This document shows positions 6,802-13,194 of a DNA stretch of 19,512 nucleotides, piece after piece (position 1 is the stretch's first letter; each line of letters opens with the position of its first letter). The stretch comes from Granulicella sp. GTDB lineage: Bacteria; Acidobacteriota; Terriglobia; Terriglobales; Acidobacteriaceae. The stretch is taken from positions 1 through 19,512 of the forward strand of contig PKWK01000206.1 of assembly GCA_003133205.1 (NCBI GenBank). The letters run 5' to 3'. Below the pieces are notes generated by a model, which did not search any database, had not been told where the DNA came from, and worked only from the letters and a program-made list of their open reading frames with translations. The position numbers were made by a program, and so were the translations under genes.

Positions 6802-7115
6802 AGCGCAAGTTCATTCCGGTAGACGAGTCCTTCGCGCAGTGGAAGAAAGACCCTAAATACGCCGCTGCCTACGCCTCGCTCGAAGAGGAGTTCGCGTTGG
6901 CATCCTCCCTGATCAAGGCTCGCAGCGAGGCGGACATGACCCAGGAACAGGTCGCTAAAGCAATGGGAACTACCCAGGCGGTGGTTGCACGACTTGAGAG
7001 CGGAAAGGTGTTGCCATCCACTCGGACGCTGGAGCGCTTTGCCAAAGCGACCCGCTCGCGACTGCGTATCACTTTTGAGCCTCGAGAGAAACGATCTTCT
7101 CAGGCCTTATCGTAG
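6798..7115 (+). CDS. HigA-like XRE family antitoxin
   Basis: The 105-residue protein has an XRE/Cro-type helix-turn-helix at about residues 36-90. MTQEQVAKAMGTTQAVVARL (47-66) forms the helix-turn-helix core and LESGKVLPSTRTLERFAKA (66-84) the following helices. The first 35 residues probably form the toxin-binding part. The start codon overlaps the toxin stop (ATGA), so the two are translationally coupled. The upstream GAAGGAGG at about 6785-6792, inside the toxin gene, gives a strong ribosome binding site that would favour antitoxin production. It likely represses its own promoter through the palindrome at 6449-6458. Its last 16 bp overlap the end of the convergent secreted-protein gene. 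Confidence 0.9.
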   Translation: MKRKFIPVDESFAQWKKDPKYAAAYASLEEEFALASSLIKARSEADMTQEQVAKAMGTTQAVVARLESGKVLPSTRTLERFAKATRSRLRITFEPREKRSSQALS

Positions 7116-7597
7116 ACGGACTTGGAGTCGAAGTCGCCTTGATCGAAGGTGACGTGGGTTGCCTTGGTGAGGACTTTGCCGTCGTCCGAGAGCGTGTAGG
7201 TCGACTTCAAAGTTCCCTTGGCATCCTGGAAGCTTGTGGTTTGTGTGATGACCAGAGAGCTGCCCTGCCACTCCGCTTTGGAGGTGAGGATTCTGAAGGG
7301 CGACTCCGCGGGGAAGGCGTCCGCTGCGAGTGGCGTGTCGGTGCCGTCAAGCTTGGCGGCGAAGGTGTAGTTCATCTTGCCAAACTGACTCTCGGACGCA
7401 ATCGTGACCTTCACCTCGGTGTCCGTCTGCGCGACCGTGTAAGTTTCACTGTCTGGCGCCATCTGGCCGAGGTCGCTCTTCTGCAGGTTCAACTTCCATG
7501 TTCCGGCAAAGTTCGGCTTGGCCTGACCGGCGGTCTGCGCGATGCCGACTGCGGCTAAGGTTGCAAACACCAACGCTATAGCGAATCTTCTCTTCAT
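7100..7597 (-). CDS. Secreted lipocalin-like small protein
   Basis: The 165-residue product has a clear signal peptide (MKRRFAIALVFATLAAVGIAQ). The mature part begins NFAGTWKLNLQKSDLG, the opening seen in lipocalin-like small beta-barrel proteins abundant in Acidobacteria. The rest alternates short strands (YTVAQTDTEVKVTIAS, SLVITQTTSFQDAKG, LKSTYTLSDDGKVL). No Cys and no catalytic motif are visible, so the role is unknown and ligand binding is only a guess. The ATG at 7597 has GGAG 9 nt upstream. An ATG at 7660 in the same frame would put 21 residues before the signal peptide, so I rejected it. Its 3' end overlaps the antitoxin gene tail-to-tail by 16 bp. Confidence 0.82.
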   Translation of the reverse strand: MKRRFAIALVFATLAAVGIAQTAGQAKPNFAGTWKLNLQKSDLGQMAPDSETYTVAQTDTEVKVTIASESQFGKMNYTFAAKLDGTDTPLAADAFPAESPFRILTSKAEWQGSSLVITQTTSFQDAKGTLKSTYTLSDDGKVLTKATHVTFDQGDFDSKSVYDKA

Positions 7598-7711
7598 GAG
7601 GCTTCTCCATTTTACGAATCCGAATTTCGGGATGAATGTATCACGGATGCGGAGAGGCAATGAAACCGTGGCTATCGTGAGACGGGTGTTGGCTGGCGAT
7701 CAATAACAGAA

Positions 7712-7741
7712 AACGCCCACCTCAGGTTCGAGGTGGGCGTT
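7712..7741 (-). terminator. Intrinsic terminator of the glycine-rich protein gene
   Basis: AACGCCCACCTC (7712-7723) and GAGGTGGGCGTT (7730-7741) form a perfect 12-bp stem with a 6-nt loop. Read on the minus strand the stem is followed by TTTTCTGTTATTG, a usable U-rich tract. It lies 55 bp after the stop of the glycine-rich gene (7796). On the plus strand no T-tract follows, so it acts mainly on the minus strand. Confidence 0.85.
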
Positions 7742-7795
7742 GATATTCGGGCTACTTCTGGTTAGGTTGTGTTCCGGTAATGCGACGAGGGCTGG

Positions 7796-8353
7796 TTAGC
7801 GCCTTCCGCCGCCTCCGCGTCCACCACCGCCACCGCCGCCTCCGCGGAAGCTACCACCACCACCGCCGCCGCCTCGGAAACCGCCGCCACCGCTGACCTG
7901 GCCGCGACCGCCGCTGTAGCCGCCACGTGCGACTCCTGCGTAACCGCTGCGTTGACCACCCGCGTATCCGCCACGCGCTGCATAACCGCCACGTCCAGCG
8001 TATCCGCCGCGCGCTGCATATCCACCGCGTCCGTAGTCGCCGCGGGCGTAGCCGCCACGATAGCCGTACCCGCCACGATAGCCGTACCCGCCGCGCAGCC
8101 AAGGTCCGGCACCGATGAAGATACCGCCGTTGAACCAGTCTGGCCCATAGAATCCATAAGGCGCGCAGGCATAGGGCGCGTAGTCATAGTAGCCATAGGA
8201 GCATGCCGGAGGGCCGTAACCGTAAGCGTAGCCAGGATCGCCGTAATACCCGCCTACCGGGCCAACGCCGACTCCGACCGAGACCTGCGCATGGGAGTAT
8301 GCTGCCGGGACACTGAGAACTGCGAGCAAAGCAAAATACTTGAGAAACCGCAT
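7796..8353 (-). CDS. Secreted glycine-rich RGGY-repeat protein
   Basis: The 185-residue product starts with a signal peptide (MRFLKYFALLAVLSVPAAYSHAQ). A Gly/Tyr/Pro-rich region with three Cys follows (ACSYGYYDYAPYACAPYG), then about ten RGGY-type repeats in the variants GYGYRGGYGYRGGY and AARGGYAGRGGYAARGGY. The tail is almost only Gly, Arg and Ser. There is no catalytic motif, and the repeats suggest a flexible surface or matrix protein with aromatic and Arg contacts. The ATG at 8353 is preceded by TGGAGG with 7-nt spacing, so an in-frame ATG at 8407 is not needed. A hairpin with a UACG loop sits next to this ribosome binding site. The codons are extremely GC-rich and repetitive, so copy number may vary between strains. 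Confidence 0.8.
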   Translation of the reverse strand: MRFLKYFALLAVLSVPAAYSHAQVSVGVGVGPVGGYYGDPGYAYGYGPPACSYGYYDYAPYACAPYGFYGPDWFNGGIFIGAGPWLRGGYGYRGGYGYRGGYARGDYGRGGYAARGGYAGRGGYAARGGYAGGQRSGYAGVARGGYSGGRGQVSGGGGFRGGGGGGGSFRGGGGGGGGRGGGGRR

Positions 8354-8367
8354 TCTGTTACCTCCAG

Positions 8368-8387
8368 GCAGGAACCGTAGTTCCTGC
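8368..8387 (-). promoter_or_regulatory. UNCG-tetraloop hairpin in the 5' UTR next to the ribosome binding site
   Basis: On the minus strand GCAGGAAC, loop TACG, GTTCCTGC form a perfect 8-bp stem closed by C-G over UACG, a member of the exceptionally stable UNCG tetraloops. The 3' arm ends one base before the TGGAGG ribosome binding site of the glycine-rich gene. No U-tract follows, so a terminator is unlikely. Possible roles are mRNA stabilisation or control of initiation. Confidence 0.65.
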
Positions 8388-8520
8388 GGGCCCAGATGCT
8401 TGCGCATTTGCCCTATTCATATGAACCCGAATACCCCCTAGATGTTGCTTAGTTCGACAGTCCCCCAATTGCAGCGCATCCGCTATCTCCAGGTGCAGAG
8501 GTTAACCCCGTTGCGTTGCC

Positions 8521-9930
8521 TCAGTTGCGCTCGAGCACTGCGGCAAAGAATCCGTCGCAAGCGTGGACGCCGGGCAGTGTGCGGAGTGCTCCGCCGTTGA
8601 TTGCTGAGGCTATTAGCGCAGAAGCGGCGTCGCGCGGAAGGATGCCGGCGGTGGCCAGATTTGCGATCAGCGGCTCGACGGAGATCTGGCGAAGACCTGC
8701 TTCGGACGCTGCGGCATCGACGATGCGCTCGTTCTCTTCGGGCTCGAGCGAGCAGGTGGAGTAGACGAGACGGCCGCCGGGAGCGAGGCGTCGTGCGGCT
8801 CCGAGGAGAAGGTCGCGCTGCCGAGTCGCCTGTCGCGCGAGGTCTTCCACGCGGAGGCGATGGCGTATCTCGGGATTGCGCGCAAGGGTGCCTGTGCCGC
8901 TGCATGGCACGTCGCATAGGATGAGGTCGAATTTTGCTTCTGGTTCAGATGCTGTCGCAGCCGAAGCATCGAGGACACTGGTGCGCACACGTTGCGCGTA
9001 GGCATATCGCCGAAGCCGAGCCGTGGTGTGGCTGAGGCGTTTGGCGCTGATGTCGGTGGCGAGAATGTCTGCGTTTGGGAGGCGCAGTGCGAGCATGAGC
9101 GTCTTGCCGCCGGGCGCGGCGCAGCAGTCCCACACGCGCGGCGGGCGCTCGCCGGTGAAGGGAAGTGAGGCGGCTGCAAGTTCCGCGACCAGGCGCGAGC
9201 CGTCGTCCATCTGCGGTGCGGACTGGCTGGGATGGGCCGCGGTCGGAGGCGGTTCGGTCGCATCTGTGTGCTGGTTGGGGAAGAGAGACCCTGACTGCGG
9301 CTCGCGTTGATCGTACTCGCAGATGGCGAGCGCGGCTTCGCGGCCATACGCAGCGACCCAGCGCTCGACCAGCCGGCGCGGATGTCCGAGGCGCTCGGCG
9401 AAGGCGGCAGGGGATTCGAAGATGCGCGTGCCGGGCTTCTGCGCCGCGGCCATCTTACGCAGCACAGCGTTGACCATGCCCGCTGCATGAGGTTGGCCGG
9501 CGGCGCGGCACATCTCGACGCTCTCATTCAAAACGGCGTGCGCGGGGATGCGATCCATGTGCAGCAGTTGGAACGCTCCCATGCGCAGCGCGAGCGCCAC
9601 CGGCTCGGCCAGCCTCTGGTCGGGGCGCGCGAGAAGTTTGCTGATGCGGGCGTCGAGCGCGATCTGCCAGCGCAGCACGCCCATGACCAGCGCTGTCGCA
9701 AGGTTGCGGTCCTCGGGGGTGAGTTCTGCGGTTCGAGGCGAGTGGAGCAACTCATCGCTGTGGCCTTTATTTTCACCGACCACGGTGAGAATCTCGAATG
9801 CGGCCGCGCGTGCTGGGGTGATCTTCGCGATCGCCTCGGCCACCGAAGCGGTGGGACCTGCGGAGGCGGGGCGTGCACGCACTGCGGGCCGCTTTGCTGG
9901 CTTCGCGCCAGTGCCTGACGTCGGCGTCAA
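8521..9930 (-). CDS. rsmB: 16S rRNA m5C967 methyltransferase RsmB
   Basis: The 469-residue enzyme has an N-terminal NusB-like RNA-binding domain (about 38-165, with TPEDRNLATALVMGVLRWQ) and a C-terminal Rossmann methyltransferase. AdoMet binding is at DCCAAPGGKT (268-277). The two catalytic cysteines are Cys343 in DVPCSGTG and Cys393 in YSTCSLEPEEN. It methylates C967 of 16S rRNA. The linker between the domains (about 205-262) is Pro/Ser/Thr-rich and lacks the usual N-x-P-x-x-LRVN element, so the middle part seems diverged. The start is TTG at 9930, sharing TTGA with the fmt stop codon. A GTG 16 codons further in is an alternative. It is last in the aroC-def-fmt-rsmB operon. Confidence 0.93.
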   Translation of the reverse strand: MTPTSGTGAKPAKRPAVRARPASAGPTASVAEAIAKITPARAAAFEILTVVGENKGHSDELLHSPRTAELTPEDRNLATALVMGVLRWQIALDARISKLLARPDQRLAEPVALALRMGAFQLLHMDRIPAHAVLNESVEMCRAAGQPHAAGMVNAVLRKMAAAQKPGTRIFESPAAFAERLGHPRRLVERWVAAYGREAALAICEYDQREPQSGSLFPNQHTDATEPPPTAAHPSQSAPQMDDGSRLVAELAAASLPFTGERPPRVWDCCAAPGGKTLMLALRLPNADILATDISAKRLSHTTARLRRYAYAQRVRTSVLDASAATASEPEAKFDLILCDVPCSGTGTLARNPEIRHRLRVEDLARQATRQRDLLLGAARRLAPGGRLVYSTCSLEPEENERIVDAAASEAGLRQISVEPLIANLATAGILPRDAASALIASAINGGALRTLPGVHACDGFFAAVLERN

Positions 9931-10856
9931 AGGCCTAGCCTCTCGCCGCTGCGAACCTGAAAGCCGCGGAGAAATTCGGCCGCGCTCATACGGCGCTTGC
10001 CTTCCATCTGCACCTCGTCGAACACGATGGCGGTGCCGTCGCCGCAGCCCACTGCCATCTCGTCGCCGAGGACGTGCAAGACTCCAGGGTCGACGTCGAC
10101 TGAAGTCCCAACATGCATGCGATGCACGATCAGCTTCTTTCCGCGCAGCAGAGTGTGCGCTCCCGGCCAGGGTTGAAATCCGCGCCAGCGATTGTAGATT
10201 TGATGCGCGGCGCGGGTGAAGTCGATCGCACCATCTTCGCGGGTGAGGATCGGTGCGAGCGTTGCCTGCGACTCGTCCTGCGGCTGCGCCGCGAGGATTC
10301 CGGCGGAGAGGCGCGCGAGGGTTTGGACCATCAGTTGCGCGCCGACGTCCGACAAGGCACTGAACACGGCTGGCGCGGTCTCATTGGGAGCAATGGGAAT
10401 GGTGTGCGCGAGGAGCATGTCGCCTGTGTCGAGGCCTTCGTCGATGCGCATCGTGGTCACGCCCGTCACCGTGTCGCCGTTTGCAATGGCCCACTGGACG
10501 GGTGCGGCGCCTCGGTATTTCGGCAGCAGCGACCCGTGCAGATTGATGTTTCCCAGCGGCGGCAGATCAAGCATCCAGCGCGGGATGATGCGGCCATAGG
10601 CTACGACCACAATTGCGTCGGGGCGCACGGCTTCGAGTTGCTCGCGAAACTCCACGTTGGTCTTGATCTTCTCCGGCTGGACGATCGGAATTCCATGCGC
10701 AAGCGCGGCGCGCTTCACCGGAGGAGCCTGCATCTCCATGCCGCGTCCTGCGGCCCGGTCGGGCTGCGTCACGACGAGCGCGACGTCATGGCACGAGATT
10801 ACGGCTTCGAGCGTCGGCACCGCGAACTCGGGCGTTCCACAAAAGACAAGCTTCAA
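9927..10856 (-). CDS. fmt: Methionyl-tRNA formyltransferase
   Basis: The 309-residue protein begins MKLVFCGTPEFAVPTLEA, the standard Fmt start. The catalytic residues are in INLHGSLLPKYRGAAPVQ (104-121) and GLDTGD (141-146): Asn105, His107 and Asp143. The C-terminal OB-like tRNA-binding domain spans about 205-309. The enzyme formylates the amino group of Met-tRNAfMet using 10-formyl-THF. The start codon is TTG at 10856, preceded by AAGGGTGAATGC. The nearby ATG at 10860 is out of frame. It overlaps rsmB by 4 nt and is separated from def by 90 bp that contain an inverted repeat. def and fmt together handle the N-terminal formyl group. Confidence 0.96.
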   Translation of the reverse strand: MKLVFCGTPEFAVPTLEAVISCHDVALVVTQPDRAAGRGMEMQAPPVKRAALAHGIPIVQPEKIKTNVEFREQLEAVRPDAIVVVAYGRIIPRWMLDLPPLGNINLHGSLLPKYRGAAPVQWAIANGDTVTGVTTMRIDEGLDTGDMLLAHTIPIAPNETAPAVFSALSDVGAQLMVQTLARLSAGILAAQPQDESQATLAPILTREDGAIDFTRAAHQIYNRWRGFQPWPGAHTLLRGKKLIVHRMHVGTSVDVDPGVLHVLGDEMAVGCGDGTAIVFDEVQMEGKRRMSAAEFLRGFQVRSGERLGL

Positions 10857-10876
10857 GCATTCACCCTTTGAACAGC

Positions 10877-10939
10877 AGCTATTAGCCTTTAGCTCTTAGT
10901 CGTTACAGGCTAGAAGCTAACAGCTAAAGGCTAATGGCT
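10877..10939. repeat. Near-perfect 18-bp inverted repeat between def and fmt
   Basis: AGCTATTAGCCTTTAGCT (10877-10894) and AGCTAAAGGCTAATGGCT (10922-10939) are reverse complements with one mismatch, separated by 27 bp. The loop itself contains TTAG, GGCTAG and AGCTAAC fragments of the same sequence, as if built from TTAGC(T/C) units. It lies between the def stop (10947) and fmt start (10856) and is AT-rich compared with its neighbours. It resembles a REP/BIME-type palindromic element. As RNA it would fold in the middle of the operon message. Confidence 0.75.
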
Positions 10940-10946
10940 ATTCCCA

Positions 10947-11477
10947 TCACCACTCGCCGTTCTTCTGCATCTTGCGGATCTTGCGCAGCACCAGTTCGCG
11001 CTTCAGTCGGCTGATGCGATCGATGAAGAGCACGCCGTTGAGGTGGTCGATCTCGTGCAGCAGTGCGCGCGCCAGCAACTCTTCGCCTTCGACTTCGAAC
11101 CATTCGCCGTGTTCGCTCTGGGCCTTTACTTTGACCCATGCAGCACGATGCACTTTTTCGCGAATATCGGGCAGGCTGAGGCATCCCTCTTCTTCCGTCT
11201 GCTTGCCTTTGGTCTCGACGATCTCGGGATTGATCAGCACCAGCTTGTCTTTGGGGTTCTTCTTGAAGCTGATGTCGATGACGGTAAGCCGTTGCGAGAT
11301 GCTGATCTGCGGCGCGGCGAGGCCGATGCCCTGCGCTACGTACATGCTCTCGAACATCTCCGCCACCAGCGTCTTCAGAGCGTCGTCGAAGACCGTTATC
11401 GGGGCCGCTGGCCGCGCAAGAACGGGGTCGGGATACTTTATGACTTCGTGGATCTTAATTAATTCTTTGGTCGCCAT
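10947..11477 (-). CDS. def: Peptide deformylase
   Basis: The 176-residue protein has all three deformylase motifs: GIGLAAPQ (50-57), EGCLSLP (97-103, metal ligand Cys99) and HEIDHLNG (141-148), with His141 and His145 as metal ligands and Glu142 catalytic. It removes the formyl group from nascent proteins using Fe2+. The chosen ATG at 11477 follows GGGGAAGAAA and gives the usual N-terminus (KIHEVIKYPDPVL). A TTG at 11519, directly adjacent to the aroC stop codon, would add 14 mostly basic residues and cannot be excluded, because fmt and rsmB also use TTG. The C-terminal basic helix (RLKRELVLRKIRKMQKNGEW) is longer than in many homologues. Confidence 0.95.
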   Translation of the reverse strand: MATKELIKIHEVIKYPDPVLARPAAPITVFDDALKTLVAEMFESMYVAQGIGLAAPQISISQRLTVIDISFKKNPKDKLVLINPEIVETKGKQTEEEGCLSLPDIREKVHRAAWVKVKAQSEHGEWFEVEGEELLARALLHEIDHLNGVLFIDRISRLKRELVLRKIRKMQKNGEW

Positions 11478-11519
11478 TTTCTTCCCCGACGCCTTCGCTT
11501 TTCCTCTGCGCTTCGCCAA

Positions 11520-12707
11520 CTAGTACGCTCGAATTTGTTCGCAATAGCCCGTGTAATTTCGCTCCATCTCACGCAGCGAGTCTCCGCCAAACTTGTCGAT
11601 CACCAGGCGTGCTATGGTCAGCGCGACCATCGCCTCCGCGGCTACTCCCGCCGCCGGGACCACGCACACGTCGCTGCGTTCGTACGCAGCCTTCACGGGC
11701 TCGCGGGTGGCGAAGCTGACCGACGCAAGCGGGCGGCGCAGCGTCGAAATCGGCTTCAGATAGCCGCGCACGACAATGTCCTTGCCGTTCGAGATGCCGC
11801 CTTCGATGCCTCCGGCGTTATTTTGTTCGCGGGAAAATTTCGTGAAGTCGCCATCTTTGCCGTCGCCGGCTGCGTCGTAGCCGATTGCATCATGCACCGC
11901 AGAGCCGAGCGATTCCGCCGCTGTCACTCCGCGGCCAATCTCGACCGCCTTGACGGCCTGCAGGCTCATCACGGACTGGGCGAGAAGGCCGTCCATGCGC
12001 TCGTCCCAGTTGGCGTGCGTGCCCACGCCCGGGGGAAGGCCGTGGACGACAACTTCGAAGATGCCGCCGACCGTGTCGCCTGTCCTCAGCGCGACATCCA
12101 CTTCGGCCTTCATCTTCTGCTCATCGTCGGGATCGACGCAGTTCAGCAGCACTTCATCCTTCGACTGCAGCGCGGCGATCTCTTCCCACGTTGCGGGCCG
12201 CGAAAGCTCGGCCTTACCCACGCGGATCACGTGGCTCGCCAGCTCAACGCTGAGGGCGCGGAGCAACATCTTGGCGATCCCGCCGCAGGCTACACGGGCT
12301 GCGCTCTCGCGGGCGCTGGCACGCTCCAGCACATAGCGCGCGTCGGGGAAGTCGTACTTCAGGCTTCCGGCGAGGTCCGCGTGGCCGGGACGCGGACTGG
12401 CCACGGCCTTGTGCTTCGACGGGTCGCCCGTTTCGACCGGCAGAATCTCTTCCCAGTTTTTCCAATCATTATTGGCGATAGTCATCGCGACCGGCGAGCC
12501 GATGGTCTTGCCGTGGCGCACGCCGCTGAGGATGTGGGCCGTGTCGCGCTCGATGCGCATGCGACCACCGCGTCCATAGCCCTTCTGGCGCCGCCACAAC
12601 TCGCGGTCCAGAAACGCCTGGTCGACCGGCACACCTGCCGGTAACCCGCTCACCAACGCCACGAGGCTCTCGCCGTGGCTCTCCCCCGCAGTTGAAAAAC
12701 GCAGCAT
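11520..12707 (-). CDS. aroC: Chorismate synthase
   Basis: The 395-residue enzyme starts MLRFSTAGESHGES, with the catalytic His11. It also has RASARESAARVACGG (about 129-143) and NNAGGIEGGISNGKDIVVRG in its second half, both family signatures. A further conserved block, AGVAAEAMVALTIARL, lies near the C-terminus. It converts 5-enolpyruvylshikimate 3-phosphate to chorismate with reduced FMN, the last common step of aromatic amino acid synthesis. It heads the minus-strand operon. def follows either directly (TTG) or after 42 bp (ATG). Whether promoter read-through couples aromatic and translation genes is an inference from spacing only. Confidence 0.97.
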   Translation of the reverse strand: MLRFSTAGESHGESLVALVSGLPAGVPVDQAFLDRELWRRQKGYGRGGRMRIERDTAHILSGVRHGKTIGSPVAMTIANNDWKNWEEILPVETGDPSKHKAVASPRPGHADLAGSLKYDFPDARYVLERASARESAARVACGGIAKMLLRALSVELASHVIRVGKAELSRPATWEEIAALQSKDEVLLNCVDPDDEQKMKAEVDVALRTGDTVGGIFEVVVHGLPPGVGTHANWDERMDGLLAQSVMSLQAVKAVEIGRGVTAAESLGSAVHDAIGYDAAGDGKDGDFTKFSREQNNAGGIEGGISNGKDIVVRGYLKPISTLRRPLASVSFATREPVKAAYERSDVCVVPAAGVAAEAMVALTIARLVIDKFGGDSLREMERNYTGYCEQIRAY

Positions 12708-12731
12708 CTATCTCACTCAGCCTAAAGATAG

Positions 12732-12737
12732 ATTGTA
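12732..12737 (-). promoter_or_regulatory. Candidate -10 box for the aroC-def-fmt-rsmB operon
   Basis: TACAAT on the minus strand lies 24 bp before the aroC ATG at 12707. The best -35 at 17 bp spacing is CGTTTG, which is weak. The predicted leader would be about 18 nt and contains only GAGTGAG as a faint ribosome binding site. Confidence 0.45.
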
Positions 12738-12762
12738 ACAACTCTCTTTTTCCCCAAACGGC

Positions 12763-12894
12763 TCATAGAGTTGCGAAGGAAACGCCGTCGACCGAGCGTT
12801 CCGTCAGCACCTGGTCGATGGCCCCGGCGGTGCCCTCGGGATTGGTTGCAGCGGCAAGAACAGCAACGCGATTCCACAAACGAAGGAGGAACAT
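12763..12894 (-). CDS. Possible small protein, 43 aa, or a gene remnant
   Basis: A 43-codon frame begins with ATG at 12894, preceded by GAAAGGACACCGCTT. The product reads MFLLRLWNRVAVLAAATNPE and then a helical, acidic/polar part ending DGVSFATL. The second half uses GC-rich third positions like the real genes here, which suggests it is or was coding. It lies 55 bp upstream of aroC on the same strand. I do not recognise a family. It may be a genuine small gene, the end of a decayed gene, or chance. Confidence 0.3.
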   Translation of the reverse strand: MFLLRLWNRVAVLAAATNPEGTAGAIDQVLTERSVDGVSFATL

Positions 12895-13020
12895 AAGCGG
12901 TGTCCTTTCTCCCGAGCTATCAATCGTCCGCAGAGCCCGCCAGTCACGATTCGACGCATCGATTTCGCAATGTGTGTTCCAATTCAAATGGGTCGAAATT
13001 GTACCTTGCGTTGGCCCGTT

Positions 13021-13049
13021 TTGAAGAACAGAAATCCGCCGGGTACAAT
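13021..13049 (+). promoter_or_regulatory. Sigma70-like promoter of the Mo-hydroxylase operon
   Basis: TTGAAG (13021-13026) and TACAAT (13044-13049) are separated by exactly 17 bp, the best -35/-10 pair in the window. The predicted start is near 13056, giving a 5' leader of about 140 nt before the ATG at 13195. Confidence 0.65.
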
Positions 13050-13194
13050 CCTGGTGTGCGGCTGCCGGGGGCATTGCGAGATCTTACGCGTGACCGCCCG
13101 TGATCGGCGTCACAGCTCAATTGTGGCGGGTGGACTATATCCAAAGAAAGACTCACAATATTAGAATTACGGCGTTCACAGACAGGGAAGTGCG

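Larger units (their letters stand above)
12708..13194. other. Divergent intergenic region between aroC and the Mo-hydroxylase operon
   Basis: These 487 bp separate the minus-strand aroC operon from the plus-strand oxidoreductase operon. They hold the aroC -10 candidate (12732-12737), the doubtful 43-codon frame (12763-12894) and the TTGAAG-17-TACAAT promoter (13021-13049). A leader of roughly 140 nt precedes the first oxidoreductase gene. I saw no convincing riboswitch fold, but a leader of this length leaves room for regulation. Confidence 0.5.

Noticed and set aside
6314..7115. A larger defence or mobile island around the toxin-antitoxin pair
   Set aside because: The flanking genes are ffh and a secreted small protein. 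There is no integrase, transposase, tRNA or direct repeat, so only a single TA pair is supported.
7952..8380. A plus-strand Ala/Val/Thr-rich frame opposite the glycine-rich gene
   Set aside because: It arises from reverse reading of GGY/RGG codons, has no ribosome binding site, and the minus-strand gene has a signal peptide, ribosome binding site and terminator.
8416..8425. TTCATATGAA palindrome upstream of the glycine-rich gene as an operator
   Set aside because: A 10-bp palindrome alone is common by chance and no regulator or aligned promoter supports it.
13056..13164. A small Cys-rich frame starting GTG just after the TACAAT box, as a leaderless leader peptide
   Set aside because: The start is not ATG, the frame extends upstream without a clear boundary and the codon use does not look coding. 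Kept only as a remote possibility.
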